Assembly (NCBI GenBank): GCA_001792895.1
Contig: MARA01000012.1
Location: 248,001 to 312,000 of the forward strand
Direction: 5' to 3'
Length of the DNA: 64,000 nt
Source of the DNA: Lentinus brumalis
Taxonomy: Eukaryota; Basidiomycota; Agaricomycetes; Polyporales; Polyporaceae
The translations under genes and the position numbers were made by a program. The notes under the pieces are model-generated. The model worked only from the letters and a program-made list of their open reading frames with translations, had not been told where the DNA came from and searched no databases. The stretch's first letter is position 1. Each line of letters begins with the position of its first letter. Shown piece after piece: positions 23,728 to 35,599 of this stretch.

Positions 23728-24798
23728 GCACGGACTCATTACGCGCAATGTCATGGCACTGGAGAGAATGACGAGTCAAACCGCATTGCCCGAATCGTTG
23801 AAGCCCGGGACTTCCTCTCCACCCTTGCACGATGCCAAGTCCTGCAGACCTTGCAGTTACGCTCCGTCTTGCCGGAGATAGGGTATGGCGCTGCCGGGGA
23901 TCGTGTCCTCCTTCCGACGTTGCGTTCGCTGTATATAGAAGACGACGCTGCACGCGTAGGGAGTGCCCTGTCTCATCTGGATATCCCGGCCAACACCTGC
24001 ATACACCTCCGGGAAGTGCACCATCGTGGAGAAGACAAAGACACGGCTCGGGGTCGGTTGCTGCAGATGCTCCCGCCCGGCGGCCACGGCATCCCGTGCA
24101 TTTGGATCACTCGTTTGATCCTCATGTTCTGGTTGAGCGATATTAACTACCCATGTGTTGCCATGGTGGCCCGCGACGATGATCAGGAGTATCTACGCGT
24201 CGACCTCTACGTGTGGACCTTCAGGCCCTCCGGCATCGTCAACGTCTTTCCTGGCGCATCGCGCCTCACGCATGTCTCCATCCTGCACCTCTGCACCAGG
24301 CTAATCGACTGGTCCTGGGATGTCCTCTTTCTCGCATTCCAGAATTTTGTCAGTCTCGACGTTCAGGGGCTCTACGTCGCCGATATCATCCTTGCGCTGG
24401 AACAGACGTCAAGTCCTGAGGGTCGCGTCGCTTCTCCGGTCCTCAGCTCAGCACGCGTGGGATTCGAAGTGGCTAGGGAAGGCATAGACGAGCAATGCCT
24501 ACAAGAAGACGTCGTTTCCGACATTGAGACACTCATTCGCGCGCGAGTTGGCGTACTTTACAGGATGCTGCGGCATCGAGAAGAGCGGGGTGCCCGTCTT
24601 ACGTCGTTGGAGTTCTTCGACACGCAATATGGGAGGTCAGCATACAACTGGGATGTCCCTCCAACCACACCAATCGATATCGTAGTGTTGAATACGGAAG
24701 TGCCCAACGAACCGGTCATTGATCAGCTCCTGGAGCCCCTGCGCGCGCTGGTAGACGGGCCGGTCGTTTTTGGTGGTTACAGGTTAGTCCGGCGGTAA
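23728..24798 (+). pseudogene. 5'-truncated F-box/LRR gene copy
   Basis: An open frame runs to TAA 24796-24798 with no plausible in-frame ATG near its start. Its N-terminal end lies only a few bases after the MFS stop codon. Residues can be aligned to the 42849-44606 F-box gene from about its RVRLYRDRM...DNPEAN segment onward (here ARTHYAQ...ENDESNRIA, then FLSTLARCQVLQTLQLRSVLP). They continue to the shared VDGPVVFGG ending. The N-terminal ~240 residues of that family, including the F-box, are missing. The frame is otherwise clean, so the truncation may be recent. A non-ATG or spliced start cannot be excluded. Confidence 0.65.
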
Positions 24799-25028
24799 CA
24801 ATCCAATGCTGCCTGGGACTCACAATGCACCGCTTGACAGACGACCCAATGGTGAAGAGCACAAGCATGTGAGCCACTGGTACCTCCGCAATCTTGAGGA
24901 TATGGCGTGAACGCATGTGGTAGGTACCAAGTGTGTCACTCAAGGTCGAAGAGGAACGGTCAATAATATTGATACAGGACAGTACAACTAAACCAGATCT
25001 ATGCCATGTCATGAGAGCCATTGATATA

Positions 25029-26623
25029 TTACTGTAAGCGATTACCGCATCCCGCCCGAGTAACGTTGCGATAATCGCCGAACTCCCAGTTGAAGCAGTC
25101 CTGTAGTATATCAGCACTACCGAACGCCAGCCAACCTAACACAAGGATACAACACTCACCACGCAGTCCTCCTCCGTCGTCAACGCCGGCACAGTCTGGT
25201 TCTTGCCAACGGAGTCGCCCCAGTCTATGTCATCCCTCGACAGAACACCGTCAATGAGCGCTTGAATACCGTGGTGGATCACGTTCGCGCTCCACCCGAG
25301 TTTCGTGACGGTGTCGTAGCGGATGACCTGCCCAAGATGACAGCGGGTCTCGATAGCGATACCGGTTATGCCGCAGGTCGATGAGACACCGGTACAGGTA
25401 CCCATGGGAATGGGATCAGCGGTGTTGTAGACGTGCGTGACGTGCTGGGTAGATGGCTGCACAAAGGTCAGCAGTGCGACATGAGCTCGGGAAGCATACG
25501 ACTTACTGGTGACGGAAGGTGGAGTCTCGAGGCAGCAAGTCGCTCGGCCGGCGCCTCGAATGCAACTACGGGGACGCCGAACGTGACTCCAACGAGCGAG
25601 GCTAGTGCGCCGCCGAGGGAATGCCCTGAACCGTCGTCAGCACGAGTCCAGGGAGAGCAGTGTGATGACATACCGATCATCCAGATATTAGCGTTGGGAT
25701 ACATATAGGTAACATTGTTATACAAATTCTACGGAAGTTGTCAACGAGAGGGAATGCGAGGTCAGCAAGAGGAGACTCACAATTCCGATCGAATAGAATA
25801 AGCTCTCCTCCGCCAGACTCCTCTCTAAGCACCCTTGATCGCATTTATAGCTGCCTTCGTAGCAGTCACATACGGTACTCCAAGTCGGTCCGACGCGAGC
25901 GCAGCAGCACGAGAACAAAAGGTTGTCGTTAAGCTTGTCCTTGCGCTGAGTCGGACCGCCTCCACCAATCGGCCAGAAGATAGACGTTCCCTTCACGGAG
26001 ATGATGACCGTCGAGTTGTCTGGAGTGGCAAAGATATGACCGCGGAAGCCGTCTGCGTCAGGCTCCCATCCAAAGGGATAGCTCTACGGGGTCTCAACTG
26101 CATGCCGCGATAGAGAGGCTGCGATTGGACTCACATTGTTCCAGTCAGGCCCGATATCATACCAGTCCTTGGCTCTGGGTTCGGTGTAGGCATTGTTAGC
26201 CATCTTGGCGAGTAACAGAAGCGCCTCTCTGTCCTGAACGTCTGGGCCATCGACTTCCGTCGTATCCCATGTCAGGTCGCCACTGCGGAACCTGACTCCC
26301 GACAATGCTTGTGAGAGAGGCTTGTGGACACTGGTGCGCTTAGTGCGTATGGCAGAACTATCCAGTCCAAGCCGTGCGGAAGGAGCTACGTCCGACAGTA
26401 CAACTCGCGACGTATTGGATAGAGCATGTTCGTGACGTAGCTCGAATTGCAACCTGGTGTCCGGTGGGCTCGGTAGAGGCGGTGACCAGAGCAAGGATGC
26501 TAGTAGTAAGTCCAAAGTCCTCGGCAAGAAGTCATAAAGCATAATCAGCACAATCTGGGTATAGAGTAAGAGGATAGCCCGGTAGGGAGATAGTGGTCGA
26601 GAGTCAAGATCGAGCGCGGACAC
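25029..26623 (-). CDS. ATG15: ATG15, vacuolar phospholipase of autophagy
   Basis: Minus-strand gene with about six exons, start ATG 26623, stop TAA 25029-25031. An N-terminal hydrophobic anchor ([18 protein letters not shown]) targets it to the multivesicular body pathway. Family hallmarks follow in order: [30 protein letters not shown], the cysteine-rich [12 protein letters not shown]...VCDCY, the nucleophile elbow GHSLGG (formed across an intron at ~25660), [12 protein letters not shown], and [12 protein letters not shown] with the catalytic Asp. [15 protein letters not shown] comes before the catalytic His region, and the end is [18 protein letters not shown]15 degrades autophagic and Cvt body membranes inside the vacuole. 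Length (~400 aa) is normal. It is divergent from RFT1 across 474 bp. Confidence 0.93.
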
Positions 26624-27097
26624 CTCGAGGATCGCACTGCGCAGCTTACGTCATGTGTCACGCGTGAGCACGGTCATGTGAGTGTGACACGCGGCGTAAG
26701 ACGTGGCAACCACGCGTTCTCGCTTGCCTCCGACCTTCACCTTCGCCTCACGACCCGGGACTGACGCAATATAGGTGAGCGTGGTTAAAGTGAATTGTAA
26801 ACTTGAGATGAATAGGCAGCCGTGATAAGTCGGCATACCATCTTTATGACAGAAACATGACGCGACTTACGAACGTTGTACGAGAAAGATGCTGAAGTAG
26901 CATGTCCTGCTTTCTGTTCAACCGCGTCGTCTCTCGCGTCCCACTACCGCCTTTTCGCGTGCCACTACCGCCTTTTGTGTCTCACGTACTCAGGCTGCGA
27001 CTGATTGCTACTCCACAACAGGTCTACCTACGGCTGCCAGATGGGACAGATTACTGGAAGATAATAATCAATCGCGATCTACGCACAATATAACGAC
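26624..27097. promoter_or_regulatory. Bidirectional promoter region of ATG15 and RFT1
   Basis: 474 bp between two start codons. It contains a direct repeat of a 19-nt unit around 26940-26975 (c-cactaccgccttttcgcgtg followed by ccactaccgccttttgtgt) upstream of RFT1. No known binding site could be assigned. Confidence 0.4.
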
Positions 27098-28842
27098 ATG
27101 GTCCAAGAGAAGACCACCTTGCTGTCCGCTACGCTTGCCTCTGGGCGCAGTCTCGTGCTCCTCCAGCTCTTCTCGCGCATTGTGACGTTTGTCCTCAACC
27201 AGGCCTTGGTCAGGCTTGTGTCACCGCAAGTCTTCGGCACCACCTCAATCCAGTTCGAACTACTATTGTCGACCATCCTCTTCCTTTCGCGTGAAGGCGT
27301 CCGCAATGCGCTTCTTCGAGCCCAGACCTCTTCTGAGGCCGAGCAGTCGTCAAGTGGCGACGCAAGCAGCCCGCTTGTCACCAACATCTCGCTCCTCCCC
27401 GTTTTTCTCGGCATTCCGACTGCGCTCGGATCGGCACTACTGTATCTTGGCAGCAGCTCCTCCACAACATCCTCGCAGCCGCACTTCCGCGCCAGCGTCG
27501 CCCTCTATGTCATCGCGGCGCTCTTCGAGTTACTCTCTGAGCCCATGTACATTCGCACCCAGAACGAGCTTCGTTTCCATGTTCGTGTGCGTGCAGAGGG
27601 AACGGCGGTGATGCTGAAGACGATCACTACCTTTCTGGTCCTCGTTTCTACTACAGAGGAATGGGCATTAGTGGCATTCGCGTTGGGCCAGACTGCATAT
27701 GGCTTGACGATGTTTTTGTCCTTCGTTGCTGCATGTCGCGACAATCTCGACTTCCGGCTCAGACGCGTCCCTATTACCATCCATGACCAGTGAGTTGCAT
27801 GCGCTCCTCCGTGATGATGATGCTTATGAGATCCCAGCACCGAAAACATATACTTTGATCCTTCCTTGTTCAATCTCTCGGTAGCAATGACGGGGCAGAG
27901 TCTCATCAAGCACTTCCTCACTGAGGGCGACAAGTTCCTCGTCTCACGCTTGAGTCCGCTGGCAGACCAAGGTGGATATGCTGTCGCCGCCAACTACGGG
28001 TCACTTGTGGCGCGGATCGTTTTCCAGCCTATCGAGGAGACGGCCCGAGTGTTCTTCTCCAAAACCTTGGCAACATCCTCCCCCTCCACGATGGACGAGA
28101 AAACCCCAACCTCGCAGCCGAAAGAAGCCCTGCAGACCGCGTCCACCGTCCTACTCACGCTTCTCCTTGCGTTCACGCACCTTCTACTCCTTCTGATCAC
28201 CTTCGCTCCTCCTTACCTGCCACTCGCACTCTCGCTCGCCCTACCCCGGAAGTACCTCGCGACCTCCGCTCCGGGGATCTTGAGCGTATATATCTACTAT
28301 ATCCCGGCGATGGCGTACAACGGCGTCCTCGAGGCATTCTTCGCCTCCGCAGCCTCGCCTGCCGACCTACGCGCACAGGCGCGCTGGATGCTCGTCTTCT
28401 CCGCCGCCTTCGTCGCCGGTGCGGCAGCGCTCGCACGGGGGCTCGGGCTGGGCGATGCGGGGCTCGTATGGGCCAACGTCGCAAACCTGGCGCTCCGGGC
28501 AGGCTATGCCTGGGCGTTCGTCCGCCGCTTCTTCAGCGCGCGCGGGGCGACGGTCGAGTGGAGGCGCGCACTCCCGCCCCTGCCTGTTCTCGCGTCGTTT
28601 GCTGCGGCCGGGGCGGCGGTGCGTGTCAGTGCGGGGGCGTATGTAGGCGCGCCTGTGAACTTGCTCGCGCAGAAGGGACACGTTGCGGTCGGCGTGGCGG
28701 GCGTGCTTGGGTGTCTGGTGACCTGGTGAGTCCTTCTGCAGGCTGTTCGGATTATTGTCAGTCGGCTGACCGGGTCCGTAGTGTGTTATTCGAGCGGCGG
28801 AGCGTGATGCAGTTGGTGGACTCGCTGCGAAAGGCCCGTTAG
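27098..28842 (+). CDS. RFT1: RFT1, ER lipid-linked oligosaccharide translocation protein
   Basis: Exons 27098-27789, 27838-28725 and 28782-28842 join in frame to 546 residues. The start MVQEKTTLLSATLASGRSL and the multi-spanning helices match the Rft1 family: LVLLQLFSRIVTFVLNQALV, TSIQFELLLSTILFLSREGVR, the conserved ALFELLSEPMYIRTQNELRF, and MTGQSLIKHFLTEGDKFLVS. Rft1 is an ER membrane protein needed for N-glycosylation, acting at the step where Man5GlcNAc2-PP-dolichol reaches the lumen. The second half has A/L-rich helices typical of high-GC basidiomycete sequence. Short introns of 48 and 56 nt fit the rest of the window. Confidence 0.93.
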
Positions 28843-29547
28843 GGCAGGAGACGGTGCGACTCTTGTTCAAATCGATGTGGACGTGTGTACGGAGAAGCCA
28901 TTTGATGTTGTCGGTAGCATTGCAGCACATTGCGATAGTAGTAGCATTCGTCGATTCGACAGGACCGCGGGAATGCGCAATCTGGATTCGCGTCGCGCAA
29001 GGTGGCCGTCGAGAGAGTGTGGTTTCTTCTGTACTCATCTGGCTGGGAGGGGCAGCTGTCCGGGTGAAGCGTTCTGCCACATCTTCGGACGAGAAGTACG
29101 GTGTCCACGGTGAGGGGAAATCAAGCCCGTCCGCACAGTTGGGAAGATCTGGTGGAATATATCGTGTGGCATGATGATTATGATATGATGAGACGAGATG
29201 CGACGAGAATGTGTGCGTAGCTGTAAGTGGAACATCCTGCGCGAGAACACGAGGCGTTATGAAGTTTCCCCGAATCTACCGGGGTTGGGGATGAGTCCGA
29301 CCGGAACGCGGACAAGACGACGACGAATTCATGACGTAGATGGGCACAGATGGGAAAGATGATACGGAGCACTCCAGAGGTAGAGAACGAATGCGAAGTC
29401 GAAGTCCGAGTGCAGAGATGAAGATAGAGATGCATGCATGTCGACTAGATTGTGAGGCTAAAATAGGTTAGTTGGAATAAGGTAGGCATATGCACGAGTG
29501 ATATGATTTTGGTTGTATGGCAGGGGTAACGCAGAGAGTTGTACGGG
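28843..29547. other. Convergent 3' spacer
   Basis: 705 bp between the ends of RFT1 and the minus-strand gene at 29548. I see only short shadow ORFs, a few ATGAT-rich bits around 29165-29200 (tgatgattatgatatgatgag), and no gene. Confidence 0.5.
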
Positions 29548-30950
29548 TCAATAGCGCAGCACTTCAAGCTCGGTGAGCCAGATGTTCTTGTTGGCAGCGG
29601 CGACACTAATAAGCCACAGGTTATCTATGGTGATACCGGGTTTCGGACTGTCTGCCGCGGTGATTGTCCAAAACCTATCCGGTTTGGGCGGCGGTGGTGC
29701 TCTCTAGGGAGTGACGGAGAACTGTCAGTCACGGTTGGTCCGTTCATCGGAGAAGGAGTGGCAAACTCACAACAGCCTTCTTCATGTACTCCGCGACATA
29801 TTCGCAGATCTGTTTGGCAAGCTCTCCCCGGGTGATGTAAGTGCGCGTGTCCTTGTCTTGAATAGCGATATATCTATCTTTAGACAACTTCTCTGGGTAC
29901 CCAGGCCACTGCAGGACGAATGACGGGAACGCTGAGTACAGGAGACGGAGTTCCGTGGGCGCGAAAACTCACCTGGATTGTAACGCGGATCTGACGATGG
30001 CCGGTTTGCTCTAGGACGCGTTCATCGTGGCCGTCAAGCGTGACGTCGCCGTTGAGGACATCAACCACGCGCACTCCCGGAGAGCCGCCCGAGAAGAAAC
30101 GCTCCTTATGCGAGCGATTTCGCTTCGGGCTGAGCTTGATCGCCTGTGGAACGCGGTGGCGCTTCGCGGATGGTGCCCGCTGCTCGGATGCGGACGGCTC
30201 ATAACTGGCAGGAGGGAAGTACGGCATCGCGGCACGCGGGGATGCCGTGGCTGCGATGCTGTGGAAGCTAGATGTGGACGCCATAGCAGGGGAGTTCAAG
30301 CTGTAGAAGCTCGCCGGAGATGCCATAGACGAAGGGGACGCGGGATACAGGTTCCGGTAACCTGAGAGGTAGGGATCGCCGGGGGATGCGGGATAGAGGT
30401 TCTGGTATCCTGAAGGGTAGGTGTCGCCAGGGGAGGAGTAAGTTCGAGGCGATGAGCCCATAGGCGAGACCTGCACGTATGGACTGTTGAAAGGTGACGG
30501 TACCGGTAGATACGATGACGAAGGAGATGTGTATGTATCCGAGGACAGGTGAGGGCTAAGCTCTGCTATGTTAGAATATGGCGTGTGGTAGACGGATTGG
30601 GGTGAGGGTAGCGAGATATCCGGAACGGCAGGAGAACTGGAGGCCACGACGATGTCCGCGAACGTTGAGTGCACCTCTGGCAAGGGCAGAGGCGACAATT
30701 CCTGTGATGAAGGTAAATCATCGCGGCGAAGAGAACGCGCTATGCCACACACCGAAGGATCTTGTGAATACGCTTGCGACATGTCCGGCATGATGGGGAA
30801 ATGTTGCTGTACATTCCAGTGGTGGACCTCTGCATGAGGCGCGTTGGAAGGCGAACATAAGTTCGTCTCGGGGTACACATCACATGGCGGGTATCCTCCC
30901 GGCATAGTGAGGTCGAGCTGCTGCTGCTGCTGCTGAGGGCGCCAAATCAT
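29548..30950 (-). CDS. Conserved basidiomycete protein with low-complexity N-terminus (423 aa), function unknown
   Basis: Exons 30950-29973, 29908-29771 and 29703-29548 join in frame. The N-terminal 270 residues are rich in P, S, Y and Q: a Q6 run (CTG/CAG-type repeat near 30920), many SPSS/YxSP patterns, and a 16-residue tandem repeat GD-YPSGYQNLYPASP (about 30347-30425). A basic stretch (SAKRHRVPQAIKLSPKRNR) looks like a nuclear localisation signal. The C-terminal ~150 residues are ordered: a strand pair leading to VTIQWPGYPEKL (across an intron), then YITRGELAKQICEYVAEYM and ITIDNLWLISVAAANKNIW. I recall this WPGY / ITRxxLAxQI pattern in many agaricomycete proteins with regulatory-looking N-termini, but no function is known to me. 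Confidence 0.8.
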
Positions 30951-31910
30951 CAGTCAAAAAAGCATCACGTCACTTGAGTGCAGCAAAGACGCACGCTATC
31001 CCAGAACCAGTGTGCGGCGGGGTCTGGAGGATGGGTACCGTCATCGCGACTCGAGCAGTCAGAGTGCGGGTATGGGTAGTCTTGGCTCATATAGGGACGT
31101 CGCGGCCAGGGCCAGCTCCGGGTGGGAGACGAGGTCAAGCCCGGGGAGTTTTATATGTGAATGCCCCGCGGCGGGAACGTGTACGAGCTCGCTCCGAGCA
31201 GGCGCAAGGCGATGAAATTAATCATGGCCAGCCACAGCTTCTGTCGCGTTGGAGTGGACAGAGAGTGCGACGTCCGAGCTTTGCAGTGGGTTGATGGCAT
31301 GGAAATCTGGTCGGAAGGAATAAACATGATGTAAACACGAGTGCGGAGGGAGGACTGACGAGTTTGATGCTCACCGACTTCCAGAATGCGCACAGGTCGG
31401 GACAGACTCGACGTATCTGGACGTGAGTGGGCGAACATGGGGAGATGTTACGAGAGAGGACCTGGGCGAAATATGTCTCGGGCTGTGTGGGAGCGTCTAC
31501 CTACCGTCGAGGGCAGTACGGGTGTGAGCGAAGCATTCGATCTCGAATTCGAAGTCAATGCGAAGGCGTACCGTGGGCATACCATGCACGCTGAACAGCT
31601 CACATGTCCGACGGTTCCCGGGCTGACATCAGAGCACAGAACAGGCAGGCAGCGCCCTTTCTGCCGGAGAGATCACAAGGGCTGTGTTCTGTCGTACCTT
31701 AGCCCGCCGTTATTGAACGCCCTGGGTAAGTGGGCGCCCTGGCCGACGCCCTGTCCTGCTCCGTTGAGATGATGATTTCGTTGGCCGGAACAATTCTGCA
31801 ACAGGCCCCATCCGGAGGGTCTTCCTGGAGCTAGAAGGCACCGAGCTCGTTGCAGAGGTGAGGCAAACGCGTGTTGCTTGATGCATGCATCGCCGGTCCT
31901 TCAGAGCATC

Positions 31911-32048
31911 GCTGTGTCGGATAGCTCTGTAAGATCTAAGAGGGGCGTTGGACGGATGAGTGCCAGCCAGATGTAGCTCGCTGTGTCGGATAGGTCTGTA
32001 AGATCTTAGAGGGGCGTTGGACGGATGAGTGCCAGCCAGATGTAGCTC
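31911..32048. repeat. 69-bp direct tandem duplication
   Basis: Two adjacent 69-nt units (31911-31979 and 31980-32048), each starting gctgtgtcggatag and ending cagatgtagctc, differ at only two positions that I can see. The unit contains an 'agatct(t/a)a' palindrome-like core. High identity implies recent duplication. Confidence 0.9.
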
Positions 32049-32565
32049 ACCGGTGCCGATACGAGAAGACGTCCGCGACTCGAAACGAACGTACAAGTTG
32101 ACGTTCGGGAGAGCGGGAGTCACTAGTCACCACTAGCACCGATGAGTTTCGCTGGCGTGGATATCCTGCAAAGCATTCTGAATCAGTTGGGCCGTTCATT
32201 TGAACACACGAGTTCCACTCTTTCTGAACTGCTTAGTGGTGCATTAGGAAGCTCTGCAGTCAAGCTCAAACCAATTGTTGTGATCATGAGTACTGGTATA
32301 CATACCTGTACTTTCAGTGTGCCAGGTAGGCCAGGTAGTATGACAGTGATGCCCAAGTGAGGCCAAGGCCAAGCAGGCCTCGTCGCAGGTAAGTAGACTG
32401 TAAGTTCATGTTATGGAAGCTAATGCCATAGGGGACCTATGAATAACGACTTAATCGAGGTTTCTTATCCAGGTAAGTAAATCATAGTAATGGAGTAACA
32501 AGATTAACACAAATCGGCTAGATTGAACCTTGAAGTCGTACCACTTCCACCCTTACTCCGCGCAG

Positions 32566-32612
32566 GTCGCGACTGCGACAACGACAACGACAACGACTGC
32601 GACAACGACCCA
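32566..32612. repeat. Imperfect (GACAAC)n microsatellite in a 5' leader
   Basis: Repeats of gacaac with two gactgc interruptions lie just upstream of the ATG at 32625. In frame they would read (D/C-N)n, but the downstream ATG is the better start because the family begins shortly after it. Confidence 0.7.
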
Positions 32613-32624
32613 CCTCTCTCCACT

Positions 32625-35599
32625 ATGCCTCGTGTTCCGTCTGTATCGCCCGCAACGGGCAAGCAAGTCCCCTCGCACTTTATACACACCGCGGAAGCTC
32701 AGTTCGTCGACAATGCCGGTCGCACTGTGCTCCTTCGTGGCATCAACCTTTCTGGCGCAGACAAAGCACCGGTTGGTGCACAGTCACAAACACTGGAGGG
32801 CTTTTGGGAAGCGGGAGAGAGCGGAAATACGAGCTTTGTTGGGCGACCTCTGAACCTCGACGACGGCTCCGCGGACGTGCATCTGGCACGCCTCAAGGGT
32901 TGGGGTTTCAACATGTTGCGTTATGTGGTTACTTGGGAGGCCCTTGAGCACGCAGGACCGTGAGTTTGTGCATTGGTGAAGTCAACAGAAACTTATATCC
33001 CTGCGTAGCGGGAAGTATGACCATGAGTTCATGGACTACACGGTCCGTGTCCTCCGGAAGTGCAAGGAGTACGGCTTCAGAGTGTATATGGACCCCCACC
33101 AAGACATCGTGAGTGTTTTCTCTACTCGCGACTCCGTAGACTTTGAGGGCGTTTGAATGATTCGCGAGGAGCATTCGGCTCCTGCCATGCACTCTTTCCT
33201 CTCGCGCTGTCGAGTGACAGCACCAAGGCGTACAGGAGCGTCTATGCAAGCTGAAGCATGTATAGTAAAGACTTGAAAGCTTGCTGGACTGCCACGCAGT
33301 ACTCGGAATCTGTCGATGCCATGCAATGGGTAGCGTCCGCTGCGGCACGAGCTTCTCAAGCCTCATGCAACCCTGCTGCGTGATCTCTGTCCTTATATGC
33401 TAACTCTGTGTTCATCTGCAGTGGTCGCGCTTCTCCGGAGGTTCCGGTGCACCATACTGGACCATCCTCGCATGTGGTATCAACCCACGTAACTTCACTG
33501 CGACCCAGGCTGCTATCGTGCACTCTGAGTACCCTACTCCTTCTGATCCGACACCCGCTGAACTCCCAGCCATGATCTGGAGCACAAACTACGGCCGTCT
33601 TGCGTCTCAGACCCTTTTCACGCTCTTCTTCGCCGGCCGGGAGTTCGCACCGAAATGTGTCATCGACGGCGAGAACATCCAGGATTACCTTCAATCCCAC
33701 TTCATCGCCGCCATGGGCCAGCTCGCAGACCGGATCCGTGATGCGGGAGACCTCGTAGAGGAGTGCGTCATCGGCTGGGACAGCATGAATGAGCCATTCG
33801 AAGGGTTTTGCGGTTACGCAGACCTGAACACGGTGCCGACGAAGCAGGGTTCTACGCTGAAGAAGGGCCCGTTCCCCTCCCCTGCACAGTCTCTCCGACT
33901 TGGCATGGGTACCGCTCAGACCGTTGATAACTGGACGTTCACGTCCATGGGTCCGAAGCGCGAGGGGACGGTCACCATCGACCCAAAGGGAAAGAAGCTC
34001 TGGGCGGACCCTGAGACCGAGCCCGACGGGGTACATCCGAAGTGGGGATGGAAGCGTGACCCGGGGTGGAAGCTTGGGACGTGCATATGGGCACAGCATG
34101 GCGTCTGGGATATCGAGAGCGGTACCGTGCTTGCGCCAGACTACTTCCGCTATTCCGCCAGCGGAGATGAAGTCGTCTTCATCGACGACTTCTGGCGACC
34201 GCACTTTCAGGCGTTCGCGACCCGTATCCGCGAGTCTCATCCGGAGGCCATCCTCTTCGTTGCTCCTCCTGTCTTCGCTCCTCCCCCTCAGCTGGACGAG
34301 CGCTATCTCAAAGGGCGGTGTTGTCTGTCAACGCACTACTATGATGGCCTCACACTTCTGACGCGTCATTGGAACTGGTTCAACGCGGACGCTCTGGGCA
34401 TCATCCGCGGCAAGTACTCCTCGAACTTACCTGCGGTGAGGATCGGCGAGAAGGCCATCCGCAAGTCGTTTCAGGAACAACTCGGTTACCTGAAGGACGA
34501 TGCTAAGATCCTCGGCGCGTACCCTACTATCATCGGCGAAATTGGCATACCGTACGACATGGATGGCAAGAAGGCGTACGGGTACACGGACGACGGCAAG
34601 TACAAGGGCGACTTTTCGAGTCAGCAGAAGGCGCTCGATGCGAGCATGAACGCCTCGGACGGGTCGAACGTGCTCAACTACACGATTTGGAACTACTGTC
34701 CGGACAATTCGCACCAGTGGGGCGATGGTTGGAACTTGGAAGACCTGAGTGTCTGGAGCGCAGACGACCTCAAGCCCACGTCACAGTACAGGATGGCTGC
34801 GAGTGACTCCTCATCGGCCTCCTTGCTGAAGAAGGGCCAGGCAAGTGTCTTTCCGTCCGCGTCCGCATCCAATGTCTCTCTCGCCACGCTGTCCCCTGGG
34901 GAGACCTCTTCCGACGACAAGACCCTCGTATCCAAGCGGTCGTCGCCATCATTTCTCTCGGACTGGGACAACGTCTACGACTTCCTCACGGACGGTGCTC
35001 GCGCGGTGAAGGCCTTCTGCCGTCCCTACCCCACCGCTGTCGTCGGCATTCCAACAGACATCCAGTTCGATATCTCGAAGGCGGAGTTCAAGCTGAAGAT
35101 CACCGTGCGCCCGGAGGATGCACCGCAGAGCGCGCGGTTGGGACTCTCATCTCCCGACTCCGAGAACCCGGATGAGGCGGAGCTTCCTACGGAGATCTAC
35201 ATCCCTCTGGTGCACTATGCAAGCGATAAGGTGCTCTCTGACGTCCAGCGCCAACTCTCGCCTGTGTCCGGCTCCGTTACCCCCAACGTCACAGACGGGC
35301 TCTTGTCCAAGTCGTCCTCCGACTCCTCTCGGTTCTCAGGTGACCTCACCGCGGACCCGCTCCGGCTAGCATCGTACGGCAACCCTCTTCTGTCGCTTGA
35401 CGTCGACGTGTCGGGAGGCCGATGGGCCGTCGATGGGCAGACGCTTAAGTGGTGGTATCCCGTACCCGCGACAGGACCCCGCGAGTACACAATCACCGTG
35501 AAGCGTGCGGGTGGTGTCATCAAGACGGCGGAGGAGAGCGCGAGCGCATCGGCCTCGTTCTGGAGATGGTGCCTGGATGGATGCTGTAGCGTGATGTAG
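32625..35599 (+). CDS. GH5 steryl beta-glucosidase / glucosylceramidase-like (EGCrP2/EGH1 type)
   Basis: Exons 32625-32959, 33009-33108 and 33422-35599 give 870 residues. The N-terminal motif [15 protein letters not shown], the [20 protein letters not shown] segment, and [18 protein letters not shown] (joined across two introns) define the GH5 barrel. The acid/base Glu lies in [11 protein letters not shown] and the nucleophile in [30 protein letters not shown] follows. A C-terminal beta-sandwich-like domain ends with cysteines ([12 protein letters not shown]), a possible palmitoylation or membrane-anchoring tail. Fungal homologues hydrolyse ergosteryl glucoside (EGCrP2/EGH1) or glucosylceramide (EGCrP1). 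I favour the steryl-glucosidase branch from the overall length and motifs. The second intron is 313 nt, far longer than others in the window. Confidence 0.9.

Larger units (their letters stand above)
30951..32624. other. 1.67 kb without a recognised gene
   Basis: It sits between two divergent genes and holds both promoters plus a 69-bp tandem duplication (31911-32048). The longest open frames (31386-31772 and 32142-32360, plus) have no recognisable motif. I see no RNA gene. Confidence 0.45.

Noticed and set aside
31911..32048. Repeat considered as a CRISPR-like array or transposon end
   Set aside because: Only two adjacent units without spacers or inverted ends, in a eukaryotic context.
33356..34240. 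294-codon minus-strand frame
   Set aside because: Antisense shadow of the GH5 enzyme exon.
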